DNA of 64,000 nucleotides from Pyronema omphalodes (Eukaryota; Ascomycota; Pezizomycetes; Pezizales; Pyronemataceae). Made by a program: the position numbers and the translations under genes. Shown in pieces: positions 28,345-38,350 of this stretch. The stretch spans positions 1-64,000 of the forward strand of contig JAJJXM010000008.1 of assembly GCA_024516155.1 (NCBI GenBank), read 5' to 3'. The first letter of the stretch is position 1. Each line of letters begins with the position of its first letter. The notes under the pieces were generated by a model. The model saw only the letters and a list, made by a program, of their open reading frames with translations. It was not told the DNA's origin and made no database searches.

Positions 28345-31300
28345 CTATCCCCTTCTGCGAGGCTTCTCTAGCCGGGAGTGTGCCCAGGTCGAGGTAGCAA
28401 CCTTGGTTGCAGAGATAAAGGTGGAAAGAGCCTTGGTGCCGCAGGGGGTGTCCAGAATGGTGTTTAAGTTGATCCGGGAGTGTTGTCTGAGTTTGAGGTC
28501 CTTCCTGAGTGTGGAGCGAGCGGCCTGGAATCCGGGGCAGTTCAGGAGGAGGTGTCGAGGCGTCTGCGGTGGGTGGATTGGGCAGCTGCAGCTGCGGGAG
28601 GGGTATGCGTCGGATGGAGGGTGGGCCAAACAGTTGAGGAAGTACCCGTGGCCGGTGCGGAGACCCAGGATTGCAGTTGATATCCAGCGGGGGTTTTCGG
28701 TGTACGCGGTGTCCATTTTGCGGCGGTGTGTGGCGGCGTACGTGCGCGGTCGAGGGGAAGAGGTGAACCAGGTAGCCCAGTCTTCGGTGTACCGCTCTCG
28801 AGCGCGGCGGCGCAGCCAAGTGAGGGATATCGGTATTTGTCGGCGAGGCGGTACTGTTGTCGCCTGTCGGGCCAGTTCGTCGGCGGCTTCGTTTCCGGGG
28901 ACGCTGGTGTGTCCTGGGACCCAGTGGATGGTAATTGAGGTACCGTAATTGTGAAGGTCGTGAGCGGTGTTGTGGATGGCCCGGGCGAGCTCCTGGCCGG
29001 GGCCTCGACGGAGGTGAGAGGCTCGACGTATCGCGGCCTGGTTGTCGGTAAAAATGTGGATGTGTTTGTCGTATAGGTCGTTGCGTCGAATATGTGTCAG
29101 GCATGTCCTGAGTCCTTCGTGGATGGCCATAACTTCCGCGTCGAAGACTTCTGTTCTGTCGCCCATGGGCACTATGGAGTTGACAGGTCGTGGTAGCCCG
29201 TGGGGGATGGTGTATCCTGCGCCTGTTATGCCGTCTAGTTGAGAGCCGTCTGTGTACAGTAGGATAGTATCCGATCGTTGGCGAAGGGCGTGGAGGAGGA
29301 GGAGGTGGTCGTCGGCAGCGTCAGCCTTCGGGGAGGAGGAGATGTCGATCGTTACTGTAGGGGCGAGGTCGTCGTCGGGGATGTTCTGGGAGGTGTCCTC
29401 GATTTCGGCGTTTGGTTGGACCCACGGGGAGAGGGTGCTGATGACGTGCAGGAGGCGGGACGAGGCTTGTCCTGGGACGTGCCACGGGTGGTCGTCCTCG
29501 GTGTCCGGGTTGATGGAGGCATCATCGATACTCGGGGCGGGAAACGAGACGGGGCAGCGTGTGATGACAGGGTGCGAGGCGGGTAAGGTGAGGGTGCGTA
29601 GGGCGTATTTCCGCTGGCGGTTGTCAAGACGTATTGTGACGGGAGGGAGTGCGGATTCATTGTGGAGGGCCAGGATCGGAGTAGAGGCGAAAGCGTTGAG
29701 AATCCTTCGGAGGGCGGTGTTCTGTTGATTCTGGAGGGTGCGGGCAAGGTCTTTTTGTTGGTTCCACCATATCTCTGCGCCGTAGTCTGCTCTCGACTGG
29801 ACACACGCCTGGTAGATTAGTCTTGTAGCAGCGGGGGACAGACCTGTTTCGTACCGTGCTAACCTACACAGTGCGTTCAGAGTTCTTTGCGCGGCGGTTA
29901 CTCGTCTAGCTACATGTTTTCTAAAGTTAAGTTTCCTATCTAAATACAGGCCTATCCACCTCACAACGTCCTTCTCTCCTCCTTGTGTTCCCGGTGTGAT
30001 AACTGTACCGTTTGGTAACTTAACTTTTTCCTCCTCAGTGATGCTATCGGTGCGTGCCCAGTGGAAATGCAGGAGCTCTGACTTGGCATCGTCAAATGCA
30101 ACGGCGTTTGCGTCGGCCCACCGAAAGGCTGTTGTCGTGATGTTCTCAAGTGCGCGGGCGTTCGCTTTTCTGGTGCGTCCCTGGACGACGATCGCTACGT
30201 CGTCAATGTAGCTGGGTGTCCAGGCGTACGGGTGTACCTGTGCTAGTTCGTGGAATAATGGGCGGAGGTATAATAAGAAAAGTATGGGGGATGCAGGGGA
30301 ACCTTGTGGGATGCCTGTTTGCACTGGGCGTTGCGTGTCAGTTCGCCCATCGAACGCTAGAGCGATCGTGCGATCTGCGAGGAAAGACTGGCACCACGAT
30401 ACTACTGGTCGCGGGCACCCAAGCTGTCGTAATGTTTGTTGGAGGCGGTCAGCAGAGACGTTGTCGAACGCTCCACGAACATCGAGGAAGAGGGCAGAGG
30501 TTAGCATTCCGTGAGATTTCCCAATCTCGACGTCGTGCACCAGCGCCATCGCCGCGTCAATTGCTGATCTCTGCGGGCGTCCGCCTATTTGGTCTCTATG
30601 TAGTAAGTCGTGAGAGTCTGCCATCGTGCCTAGGCGAGTGGCCATTAGTTTTTCGAGGGTCTTCCCAAGGCAGTTTAGGAGCGCAATCGGACGGTATGCC
30701 TTTGGATTGCTGTAATCCGGCTTGTTGGGTTTGGCGATAATGACTGTGGTGGCCTGGCGCCAGCATCGCGGATGGTAGCCTACCGTCCCTAATGTGGCGT
30801 AGAGGTTGTTCATGTGTTCGGGGATGGCAAGGTATGCTTGGCGTAGGCAGGCGAATGTGAGCCCATCGGGTCCGGGCGCCTTCTTCGGCGAGGAGGAGAA
30901 TATCGCTGTTTCTACCTCTGTCGGTGTAAAGGTTGTCCACTGCAACTCGCGGCGCGGGGGGAGGACGGACGGAGGCGGTGGTGGCGGCGGCGGGGGAAAC
31001 AACTTTTGGAAGGCCTCTACCTTTGCGTCGAAGGAGCTGCAGATTGTTTCTTGGCCGTTTATCATTGCGCGGAGGTTTGGTGTTAGCTGAGCACGCCGAG
31101 GGTTGGTGTACCTAAACGCCTGCCACACATCGGGTCCTTCGGCTTGGGAAAGATATTCCTTCCACTTTGCATCTTTCGCCGTTCGAATGGTCCTGTGGTA
31201 TTCGTTTCGGTGTTGTTTGTAGTTTAGGTGGGATCTATCGTCACGTTTGCGTTTGCACTTACGTCTTGCTTTGGTCATCTTTTTCCTTGCCTCGGTGACT

Positions 31301-32265
31301 TCTGCGGTCCACCATCTTTTCGATTGTGGGGTCACTTGTAGTACGGGGGTGGACGTAGTCGCGGCATTAAGGATGGCATCACGTATTGACTCCGCCCACG
31401 CATCGAGGTTGTCTGTGGTAGGGTGGTTGCGGTATTGTGTCCATGATGGTGTGAGGGCTGAGCACGAGGCACGGAGGGTTTCGGCGAAGAGCTCCCAATC
31501 CGTCTTTTTCCAGTTCAGTCGGTTTGTTGGGGGGGTTGTTTCAGCGTCTGGGTGGGTTGTGCGCACTTCGAAACGTATGACTTCGTGGTCAGATCCCGTA
31601 GCGTTGTCGTCGTCAATTGCCCAGTTGATTGTTTCCTCTGCCATGTGGGGTGATGCTAGGGTCAGGTCGAGGACGGAAGAACTGCGGCCTTGGTTGTAGT
31701 AGTAGGTGGGAATGTCAGGGACGGACACGAGGGTCCAGTCTCGTTGTTCGATGAGGTCAACTATTTCGGTGGCGCGGGTGGGGGAACGTGTGGAGGAGTT
31801 CCACAGGGCATGGTGAGCGTTGAGGTCACCCGTGATGATGCACCTGCGGGGAAGGGGGAGGGGGGTGAGGGCTCTCGGGATGGTATAAATATTGCTTTCG
31901 GGGTGTTTTTCGTTGTATATATTAAAAAGAAAGAAAGAAGGAATTAAGTCAGTGCCTACCTCAAGGACCTGGAGGTCAGGGTCCGCGCATATATCGGTGC
32001 GTTGAGAAACCCTGAGGTATGGGTTTGTCCTGGTCACATAGGCGGCTGTTCTGTTGGTGGTTCTATCTCCACGCGGTGGTAAGACCAGTGTGAAAGAGGG
32101 GTGTGTGGTGGCGTATGTTATGTCGGTTATGTGAATTTCTTGTATTAGGATTATGTCGGCTGTGTTGTGTGCGCTATTCAGCAGCGCATCGAGTGCTGAT
32201 CGTTGTCGGTTCACGTTGTGGGAGACGATCCGTATGGTTGCTGCCAGTCTGTTGTAGCTAGACAT
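28345..32265 (-). CDS. LINE-C ORF2, intact: endonuclease / reverse transcriptase / RNase H
   Basis: 1306 aa, ATG at 32265 (MSSYNRLAATIRIVSHN). Endonuclease at about 10-225 (ILIQEI, GDLNAHHALWNSS, GSDHEVIRF). RT at about 455-735 (KAPGPDGLTF, RPIALLNCLGKTLEKL, LDVRGAFDNV, IPQGSPASPI, YIDDVAIVV). RNase H at about 985-1110 with the acidic set visible (YTDGSQ, FDAEVMAI, FTDNQAAI, HWVPGHTSVPGNEAAD). C-terminal knuckle CPIHPPQTPRHLLLNC. All catalytic motifs look complete, so this is the best candidate in the window for the active replicase of the LINE-C/OG-C group. It is presumed to be translated by reinitiation at the ATGTCTAG overlap with ORF1 and to act in cis on LINE-C RNA, and in trans on OG-C RNA (inference). 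Confidence 0.94.
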   Translation of the reverse strand: MSSYNRLAATIRIVSHNVNRQRSALDALLNSAHNTADIILIQEIHITDITYATTHPSFTLVLPPRGDRTTNRTAAYVTRTNPYLRVSQRTDICADPDLQVLEVGTDLIPSFFLFNIYNEKHPESNIYTIPRALTPLPLPRRCIITGDLNAHHALWNSSTRSPTRATEIVDLIEQRDWTLVSVPDIPTYYYNQGRSSSVLDLTLASPHMAEETINWAIDDDNATGSDHEVIRFEVRTTHPDAETTPPTNRLNWKKTDWELFAETLRASCSALTPSWTQYRNHPTTDNLDAWAESIRDAILNAATTSTPVLQVTPQSKRWWTAEVTEARKKMTKARRKCKRKRDDRSHLNYKQHRNEYHRTIRTAKDAKWKEYLSQAEGPDVWQAFRYTNPRRAQLTPNLRAMINGQETICSSFDAKVEAFQKLFPPPPPPPPPSVLPPRRELQWTTFTPTEVETAIFSSSPKKAPGPDGLTFACLRQAYLAIPEHMNNLYATLGTVGYHPRCWRQATTVIIAKPNKPDYSNPKAYRPIALLNCLGKTLEKLMATRLGTMADSHDLLHRDQIGGRPQRSAIDAAMALVHDVEIGKSHGMLTSALFLDVRGAFDNVSADRLQQTLRQLGCPRPVVSWCQSFLADRTIALAFDGRTDTQRPVQTGIPQGSPASPILFLLYLRPLFHELAQVHPYAWTPSYIDDVAIVVQGRTRKANARALENITTTAFRWADANAVAFDDAKSELLHFHWARTDSITEEEKVKLPNGTVITPGTQGGEKDVVRWIGLYLDRKLNFRKHVARRVTAAQRTLNALCRLARYETGLSPAATRLIYQACVQSRADYGAEIWWNQQKDLARTLQNQQNTALRRILNAFASTPILALHNESALPPVTIRLDNRQRKYALRTLTLPASHPVITRCPVSFPAPSIDDASINPDTEDDHPWHVPGQASSRLLHVISTLSPWVQPNAEIEDTSQNIPDDDLAPTVTIDISSSPKADAADDHLLLLHALRQRSDTILLYTDGSQLDGITGAGYTIPHGLPRPVNSIVPMGDRTEVFDAEVMAIHEGLRTCLTHIRRNDLYDKHIHIFTDNQAAIRRASHLRRGPGQELARAIHNTAHDLHNYGTSITIHWVPGHTSVPGNEAADELARQATTVPPRRQIPISLTWLRRRARERYTEDWATWFTSSPRPRTYAATHRRKMDTAYTENPRWISTAILGLRTGHGYFLNCLAHPPSDAYPSRSCSCPIHPPQTPRHLLLNCPGFQAARSTLRKDLKLRQHSRINLNTILDTPCGTKALSTFISATKVATSTWAHSRLEKPRRRG

Positions 32266-33969
32266 GGGCGTTCATCTCAGTGTCTCTGTCGGCTGGGTTG
32301 GGTGGGGCGGCGGCGGGGTTTTGTGACGCTGTCCAGGCTTCTTTGAATATGCGGATGCGTACGGGGCACTGCTTGCTGAAGCCTGGGTGGTCGAGGTCGG
32401 GGAGGTTGGCGTCCGCGCAGTTTTTGCAATGGTATCTAGTGTGTTCACAACTCTTACCTTTGCGTTGGGGGCAGTCGTTGCAGGCATGGTCGTCCGTGGG
32501 GTGGTTCTGGCCGCAGAAGCCGCAGGTGGGGCCTTGCGGTCCAGTGCAGTTGGTGTAGTGGTGGCCAAAGAGCAAGCAGCGCCGACACTGGTCGGTCCGT
32601 CGGGCAGAGTGGTACTCGGTGACTCTTCGGGGCTCGAAGAGTACCATGACTCGTTTGCGCTTCAGGAGTGCGAGCTCTTCGGCGGTACGTACCGCAATAA
32701 CCACACTGGACGCTTCCTTGCCCACACGTTTCTCCGCGGTCGTCATATATCGGGGGGGTTGCGCCAGGGTGACATGTCCGTTGCTGCGTTCGATCTCCTC
32801 TTGGAGGAGGCGCATTCCGTCGGGGGAGTCGGGGTATTGGCTCGTGGGGATTCCATGGACTGCGAGCTTATACCACCGCTCGTTCAGGCGGGGTGCGGCG
32901 ATGGAGGTATTGACTTGTTGCGTCGCTGTGTGTATGGTCCCTAGGTTCTTGGTCAGCTCGGATTCAGTGGTGCCGTCTGTCATGGTCACGATGAGGTTTC
33001 CTGATTGGGCTTGTCTGATCGTGGCGACAGCCATGTGAGGCGGCGCCTGCGTCTGGGTGAGTGCAGCGTTGATCGCCCGTCCCAGTTGGGCCTTTGTATT
33101 GATGTCGATTTCCGCAGGGTGTGGGATGGGTATCATGATGGACTGGGGGGGGGTGCGTTGGGGTCGGGGGTGCGGTTTTGCGGGGGGGGTTGCTTTTGGG
33201 GGCGTGGGCGGGGAAGGAGAGGTCAGCGACGGTTGTGCCGGAGGTCCACGGCTGGTGAGTGGTCGTGGGGGGGTTGTGGCGGCGGGTAGTGGTGGAGGTC
33301 GGTATGGCGATGTTGTGGTGGCGAAGGGCGTTTTCCAGGAGTCGGCATCGTTCTTTCCAGTATTGGAGGTCATCGGGGGGTGAGTTGGCGGCGGTCGTTT
33401 GTTCGGGGTGGGGTTGACGTTGGGGCTGTGTCGGGGGGGGGCGGGCTGGGTTTTGTGATTTTGTCGAGTCTTTTGTTGATGGTGTCGATGGAATGGACAA
33501 TAGGTCGGAGCGCGTCGTTGGTGTTTTTCGAAATCATAGTGGCGATGGCTGAGAGAAGGTTGTTGTCGGGCTGAGGCTGGGGGTCGGGGTTGACGTCGGA
33601 AGCGGTTATTGCGTGCTGGCTGTCGTTGAGGTTTAGGTCAGAGTCGGATTCGGAGTCGGTGTCGGGGCAACTGTCAGTGTCCATGGCGGTCGGCATTGTT
33701 TCGACGGGGGTCCCATCGAGGTTCACATGGGTGTTTGTTTTCGGTCGGGTGACATTTTTGCGGAGGAGGTCGAGGTCACGTCTAGAGGCGGATTTTTTGG
33801 TGGGAGGTTTGGTGACTTTTCCGGAGACGGTCGTTGGTTTCTTAGAGGACGCGATGGCGGAGGAGCCAGCGTGCGGGGCGTTGATTCGGGAAAGCTCGTC
33901 GGGGCTAAAAATATGCTCGGGTACCTGCATACGCGAGGGCGTGGCGGGGATGGGTGCGTTAGCGTCCAT
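32258..33969 (-). pseudogene. LINE-C copy 3 ORF1 (Gag), frameshifted in C runs
   Basis: ATG at 33969 (MDANAPIPATPSRMQVPE). The first frame is open to about 33437, where a C run (SPPPP) shifts the reading. The second frame carries QPHPEQ and DDLQYWKERCRLLENALRHH. A second shift in the C run at about 33180-33190 returns to the frame that carries IPHPAEIDINTKAQLGRAIN, LNERWYKLAVHGIP and the CCHC knuckles, ending NAHV at 32258-32260. The knuckles and Gag core are complete. Both lesions are in homopolymers, so sequencing error or programmed shifting are alternatives to true decay. Confidence 0.8.
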
Positions 33970-35003
33970 CGCTTAACCGGTGGTACGGTAAGCGATGGCG
34001 AAGAGTCACGTGAGGAGGCTCTTGCTAAGCGAGCGCGAAAATTTCTCGCGAGGAAAGGGGTCCGGAGGGGGGGGAAAATTGGGGTATCACCACAACCAGT
34101 GCTGCTGGTGGGGGGGGGGGGGTTTGGGGGGGGGGGGGGGGATTTCGGTATGCCGAAACCGAAAATAAGGTCGGTTTGATGGATGAAAGTGCCCGGAATC
34201 CGGCCCGGAGGTCCCAGAATCGCGTTTTTTCCGCTGAATCTCAACGGTAAACGGTAGCTGGGTTCCGAAAATCGAGATTCGGGGTAATTCCGAGGTAAGA
34301 AATCGATTGCCGATTCGAAAATCGGGGAAATTGTTGTTGTTGTCGCAAATGCAGGGGGGGGTCAGCGGTTGCTGTGTGGTCTATGCTAGCGGTTTGGGCG
34401 TCAGTCTACTTTTGATAAACAGAAGACCGGTGAACCACAAACCGAGAGCGGCATCACCGGTGCGAAGCCTGATGCACTCAAAACATGCGACTACCGCCGC
34501 CCAGGACAAGCTTGATGCCCTCAAGCCTATGTCCCCCCTACCTCTCCTAGCGATCACGTCAACCGATGCGACACCGGAACCTCACCCTGACAGTCTATCT
34601 CTCAGGACACACCTCTACCCGACGCCCCAAGCACTGCGCCTGCTGAGACGAACGGATGGAAGACTGTGGAGGCGAAGGCTGCACAGAGGAAGAAGCAGAA
34701 AGCAAAGGAGACGACACCTACGGCAGCGCCACCCAGCAAGACCCCTACAACAAAGAATGGTGGACGGGGAAAGAACACCCACCAACCCAGAACGACAACC
34801 TCCTCTGCAAAGAAGACTTGGGCAGAAGTCGTCAAGAGCGGAGGCATCAACGTCCAGATTGTGCTTGGGAATGGCAATCTTGGACTGACAACACCACCGA
34901 CAAGAAGGGGAGAGAGGCGAGGGGGAGCAGCGAGGAGGCTGAGGAAGAAGGAAGGAGAAGGGGAGAGAGGGGAGGAGAAGAGGGGCAGGGCGGGCCCGGG
35001 TGT

Positions 35004-35014
35004 CTCAAAGGGCA
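35004..35014. repeat. Target-site duplication of OG10 (left copy)
   Basis: CTCAAAGGGCA is repeated at 36994-37004, in the Arg/Gly-rich coding end of OG9. Confidence 0.85.
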
Positions 35015-36993
35015 ATTTATTTATTTATTTATTTATTTATTAACTCATACACGCATCCAACCGTAAGGTTATGGCGGAATCTACAGTAAATACAAAATTA
35101 AGAAACCCGGGAGTTAGGCCAGGCTCTCACTGGGTATGCCCCAGAGCTTGTCGTTAGGGTGTGGGGTTGTAGACCCCCAAATCTCGTTGTGCTTTTGTTC
35201 GTCAAGCGTCGTCTGTTCCAGGAGCCCTGTACGCTCGGAGGCCACCTCGCCGGGTCGTTCCCCCATTTCCTCCACCCTTCCCCTCCCATTTTTAACCATT
35301 TTTCCGCCTTTATTTCCCCCACAAAGCAAAAACAAAACCAAAGCAAAGTTAAACAGCCGCCGGGCCCCCTGCGCCCCCACTGTCCTCCCCTCTCTCAACT
35401 CCTCCGCCGGTGTCTCCTGACTCTTTGCCCTTTGAAACACCCGGGCCCGCCCTGCCCCTCTTCTCCTCCCCTCTCTCCCCTTCTCCCTCCTTCTTCCTCA
35501 GCCTTCTCGCTGCCCCGCCTCGCCTCTCTCCCCTTCTTGTCGGTGGTGTTGTAAGTCCAAGATTGCCATTCCCAAGCACAATCTGGACGTTGATGCCTCC
35601 GCTCTTGACGACTTCTGCCCAAGTCTTCTTTGCGGAGGGGGTTGTCTGTCTGGGTTGGTGGGTATTCTTTCCCCTTCCACCATTCTTCGTTGTAGGGGTC
35701 TTGCTGGGTGTCGCTGCCGTAGGTCTCGTCTCCTGCGCTTTCATCCTCTTCTTCTGCGTAGCCTTCGCCTCCACAGTCTTCCATCCGTTCGTCTCAGCAG
35801 GGGCAGTGCTTGGGGCGTCGGGTAGAGGTGTGTCCTGAGCAGATGAACTGTCAGGGTGAGGTTCCGGTGTCGCATCGGATGACGTGATCGTGAGGAGAGG
35901 TAGGGGGGACATAGGCTTGAGGGCATCAAGCTTGTCCTGGGCGGCGGTAGTCGCATGTTTTGAGTGCATCAGGCTTCGCACCGGTGATGCCGTTCTCGGT
36001 TTGTGGTTCACCGGTCGTCTGTTTGTCGGTGAGGTGGATTCGGTGTTCTGGTCGCTTCCCCTTCGCTTTCTCTTGCCAGGAGGGTTGCGAACAGCGTCCA
36101 GGACATCCTGAATGTCATCTTGGACGACGGAGAGCTGCATAGTCATCTCTTCCATCGCTGAGGAAGAGGCCGTGAGGTTCGGTGAGGGGGGAGCCGAAAT
36201 GACTTGTTGCTGTTCGTCAATTTTCTTCGTCAGGGCGGCCACAGCAGCCTTGAGAGCTGCTGTTTCTCCCTGTGTAGAGTCGTATGCTGCGCGCAGCTTC
36301 GCATTTTCGCCGTGCAGGTCGTTGAGTTTCGCCAGAACGGCGTCAAGCCTGTCGTTGATGTGGTCGCTTATGTCGCACATCTTCTCTTCGACTGTGTCGA
36401 AGCGGCGGTGAGTCTCTCCGTTGTCCTGGTTCACACCTAACAACGTGAGGGCGCTGATCCGTGAGTGGTTCGCTGCCAATGATCTGTCCAGGCGCGCTTC
36501 ATCGCGTGCTCCATATTCTTCAAGGATGAACTTGATCATTTCATGGCGCCAGATATACAGCGATCGGATAGTTGTGTCTTGTTGCTGGTCTGTTGAAGCC
36601 GAAGGAACTGGTGATCCTGCCAAGACCACGTTCTGGAGGGGTCCTCCAGCACTGTTTCCATCAACTTCATCAACTATTCCATCTCTTCCATCAAAAGTAG
36701 GCTTAGATCCATCATGAGGAAGGTCGGCTAGAACATTGTACGCATTTTCGGACCGTTTCGATCGTTGGGCGTTGTTCTGTCGTTGTTTTGGCGACATTTC
36801 GTGAGGTGGGGTAAGCCAAAACTCGTGAAAACTCTGATTTTGCGACAAAAGTCAACAAAAACAACGTAGAATTCCCTGAAAATTCAGAGAATAACGTAAC
36901 AGAGTGCTGCGAATCCGAATCCGATGAGAAAACCGGGGGTTTCGGTGCTCGTTGTTGAGAATGCAGGGGGGGGGGGGGTCGCCGTTGCCGTGA
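35015..36993 (-). mobile_element. OG10: orphan-Gag element (OG-B) with a divergent central cassette
   Basis: Complete minus-strand copy: (TAAA)n tail at 35015, OG-B 3' UTR, intact ORF and 5' terminus at about 36992. The TSD is 11 bp. Outer sequence matches other OG-B copies closely, but the ORF segment at about 36270-36590 is very different. Confidence 0.9.
35349..36797 (-). CDS. OG10 orphan-Gag protein, intact, swapped central segment (482 aa)
   Basis: ATG at 36797. Residues 1-70 and those from about 170 onward match the family. In between, instead of the usual YRR...VSAIN and LDQLF...FLGIQQIH, it has LYIWRHEMIKFILEEYGARDE and a different coiled coil with HRRFDTVEEKMCDISDHIND. The helical pattern and length are kept, so function may be retained with a different partner or assembly specificity. 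KRKRR, TWAEVVKSGG and the Arg/Gly-rich tail are present. The frame is intact. The segment looks acquired by recombination or template switching from an OG lineage not otherwise in this window. Confidence 0.85.
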   Translation of the reverse strand: MSPKQRQNNAQRSKRSENAYNVLADLPHDGSKPTFDGRDGIVDEVDGNSAGGPLQNVVLAGSPVPSASTDQQQDTTIRSLYIWRHEMIKFILEEYGARDEARLDRSLAANHSRISALTLLGVNQDNGETHRRFDTVEEKMCDISDHINDRLDAVLAKLNDLHGENAKLRAAYDSTQGETAALKAAVAALTKKIDEQQQVISAPPSPNLTASSSAMEEMTMQLSVVQDDIQDVLDAVRNPPGKRKRRGSDQNTESTSPTNRRPVNHKPRTASPVRSLMHSKHATTAAQDKLDALKPMSPLPLLTITSSDATPEPHPDSSSAQDTPLPDAPSTAPAETNGWKTVEAKATQKKRMKAQETRPTAATPSKTPTTKNGGRGKNTHQPRQTTPSAKKTWAEVVKSGGINVQIVLGNGNLGLTTPPTRRGERRGGAARRLRKKEGEGERGEEKRGRAGPGVSKGKESGDTGGGVERGEDSGGAGGPAAV

Positions 36994-37420
36994 CTCAAAG
37001 GGCAAAGAGTCAGGAGATACCGGCGGAGGAGGGGAGAGAGGCGAGGAGAGTGGGGGCACGGGTGGCCCGGCGGCTGTTTAACTTTGCTTTGGTTTTGTTT
37101 TTGCTTTGTGGAGGAAATAAAGGAGGAAAAATGGTTAAAAATGGGACGGGAAGGGAGGAGGAAAGGGAGGAGCCCGGCGAGGCGGCCTCTGTGCAAGCAG
37201 GGCACTTGGAACATCAGACGCGCTTGGACAAGAAACCCCCGTAGTATACAGTGGGGACAGACCCCACAACCACAACGATCAAGAGGAGGAGACTGGTAGA
37301 GGTGGAGACTGGGTTTTTGCTTTTACATTTCTTTCTTCTTCTCTTTTGTATTTATCTGTCCCTTGTCATAACCTTCGGGTTGCAAACAAGTAATGAGAGA
37401 ACAAACAAACAAACAAACAA

Positions 37421-38116
37421 GCCACCCAGCAAGACCCCTACAACAAAGAATGGTGGACGGGGAAAGAATACCCACCAACCCAGAACAACAACCTCCTCTG
37501 CGAAGAAGACTTGGGCAGAAGTCGTCAAGAGCGGAGGCATCAACGTCCAGATTGTGCTTGGGAATGGCAATCTTGGACTGACAACACCACCGACAAGAAG
37601 GGGAGAGAGGCGAGGGGGAGCAGCGAGGAGGCTGATGAAGAAGGAAGGAGAAGGGGAGAGAGGGGAGGAGAAGAGGGGCAGGGCAGGCCCTGGCGTCTCA
37701 AAGGGCAAAGAGTCAGGAGACACCAACGGAGGATCGGAGAGAGGAGAGGAGAGTGGGGGCGCGGGTGGCCCGGCGACTGTTTAACTTTGCTTTGGTTTTG
37801 TTTTTGCTTTGTGGAGGAAATAAAGGAGGGAAAATGGTTAAAAATGGGAGGGGAAGGGAGGAGGAAAGGGAGGAGCCCGGCGAGGCGACCTCTGTGCAAG
37901 CAGGGCACTTGGAACATCAGACGCGCTTGGACAAGAAACCCCCGTTGTAACAGTGGGGACAGACCCCACAACCACAAGGATCAAGAGGAGGAGACTGGTA
38001 GAGGTGGAGACTGGGTTTTTGCTTTTACATTTCTTTCTTCTTCTCTTTTGTATTTATCTGTCCCTTGTCATAACCTTCGGGTTGCAAACAAGTAATGAGA
38101 GAACAAACAAACAAAC
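37421..38116 (+). pseudogene. OG3 (outermost OG copy), right segment and 3' end
   Basis: Continues from 3103 at the second GCCACCCAGCAAGA: PSKTPTTKNGGRGKN, TWAEVVKSGG, the Arg/Gly-rich tail (ends GGPATV) and a stop at 37782-37784, then an OG-C 3' UTR with GTGGGG and UUCG hairpins and a tail ending at 38116. It is followed directly by a LINE-D terminal fragment. No TSD could be matched to its left end near 745. Confidence 0.8.
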
Positions 38117-38170
38117 CTCGTCATAACCAATAAGGTTGCATACGAGTAATGAATAAACAAACAAACAAAC
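38117..38170 (+). mobile_element. LINE-D terminal fragment (plus strand)
   Basis: 54 nt comprising only the LINE-D 3' end: CTCGTCATAACCAATAAGG with the AACC/GGTT hairpin (38125-38137), GAGTAATGAATAAAC and a (CAAA)n tail. The reverse complement of nearly the same sequence starts the larger LINE-D copy at 38351. Confidence 0.7.
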
Positions 38171-38350
38171 ACGAGTTTGGGCTTACCCCACCTCACGAAA
38201 TGTCGCCAAAACAACGACAGAACAACGCCCGACGATCGAAACGGTCCGAAAACGCGTACAATGTTCTAGCCGACCTTCCTCATGATGGATCTAATCCTAC
38301 ATTTGATGAAAGAGATGGAAAAGTTGATGAAGTTGATGGAAACCTCGCTG
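38171..38350 (+). mobile_element. OG11: internal OG fragment between inverted LINE-D ends
   Basis: 180 nt of OG from CACGAGTTTGGGCTTACC through ATGTCGCC and the first about 50 codons to GAAACCTCGCTG. Neither OG terminus is present. It lies between a plus-strand LINE-D tail and a minus-strand LINE-D, so it is probably the target of both. Confidence 0.75.

Larger units (their letters stand above)
27499..34416 (-). mobile_element. LINE-C copy 3: full-length autonomous element, minus strand
   Basis: Runs from the 5' terminus at about 34380 (minus: ACCACACAGCAACCGC, GACC, C tract) to a (CAAA)n tail at 27499. The TSD is 14 bp. Between the 5' terminus and the TSD lie 36 bp of filler (34381-34416) not seen in other copies. 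ORF2 is intact; ORF1 is frameshifted in C-rich runs. The internal poly(A) after ORF2 is at about 28229-28249. Confidence 0.92.
26706..37081 (+). pseudogene. OG9 orphan-Gag ORF, interrupted twice and frameshifted
   Basis: ATG at 26706; open to 27498 (TSPTNRRPV). It resumes at 34431 with NHKPRAASPVRS. A deletion near 34594-34603 (SPSAQD is lost; the frame reads SLSLRTHLYP) breaks the frame. The proper frame is visible again from 34666 to 35014 (VSKG), and after OG10 from 37005 to the stop at 37079-37081. The copy is clearly non-functional now. The N-terminal part carries the YRRNIVSAINQAALVDDNYASLDQLFYDSYPE variant. Confidence 0.85.
26508..37420 (+). mobile_element. OG9: orphan-Gag element (OG-C), split by LINE-C copy 3 and OG10
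   Basis: Pieces: 26508-27498 (5' terminus ACACCACACGGC, 5' UTR, ORF start), 34431-35014 (ORF) and 37005-37420 (ORF end, OG-C 3' UTR, tail). LINE-C copy 3 (minus) sits at 27499-34416 and OG10 (minus) at 35015-36993. TSDs of 14 bp bracket the whole. The coding region resembles OG4 and OG14. Confidence 0.88.
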
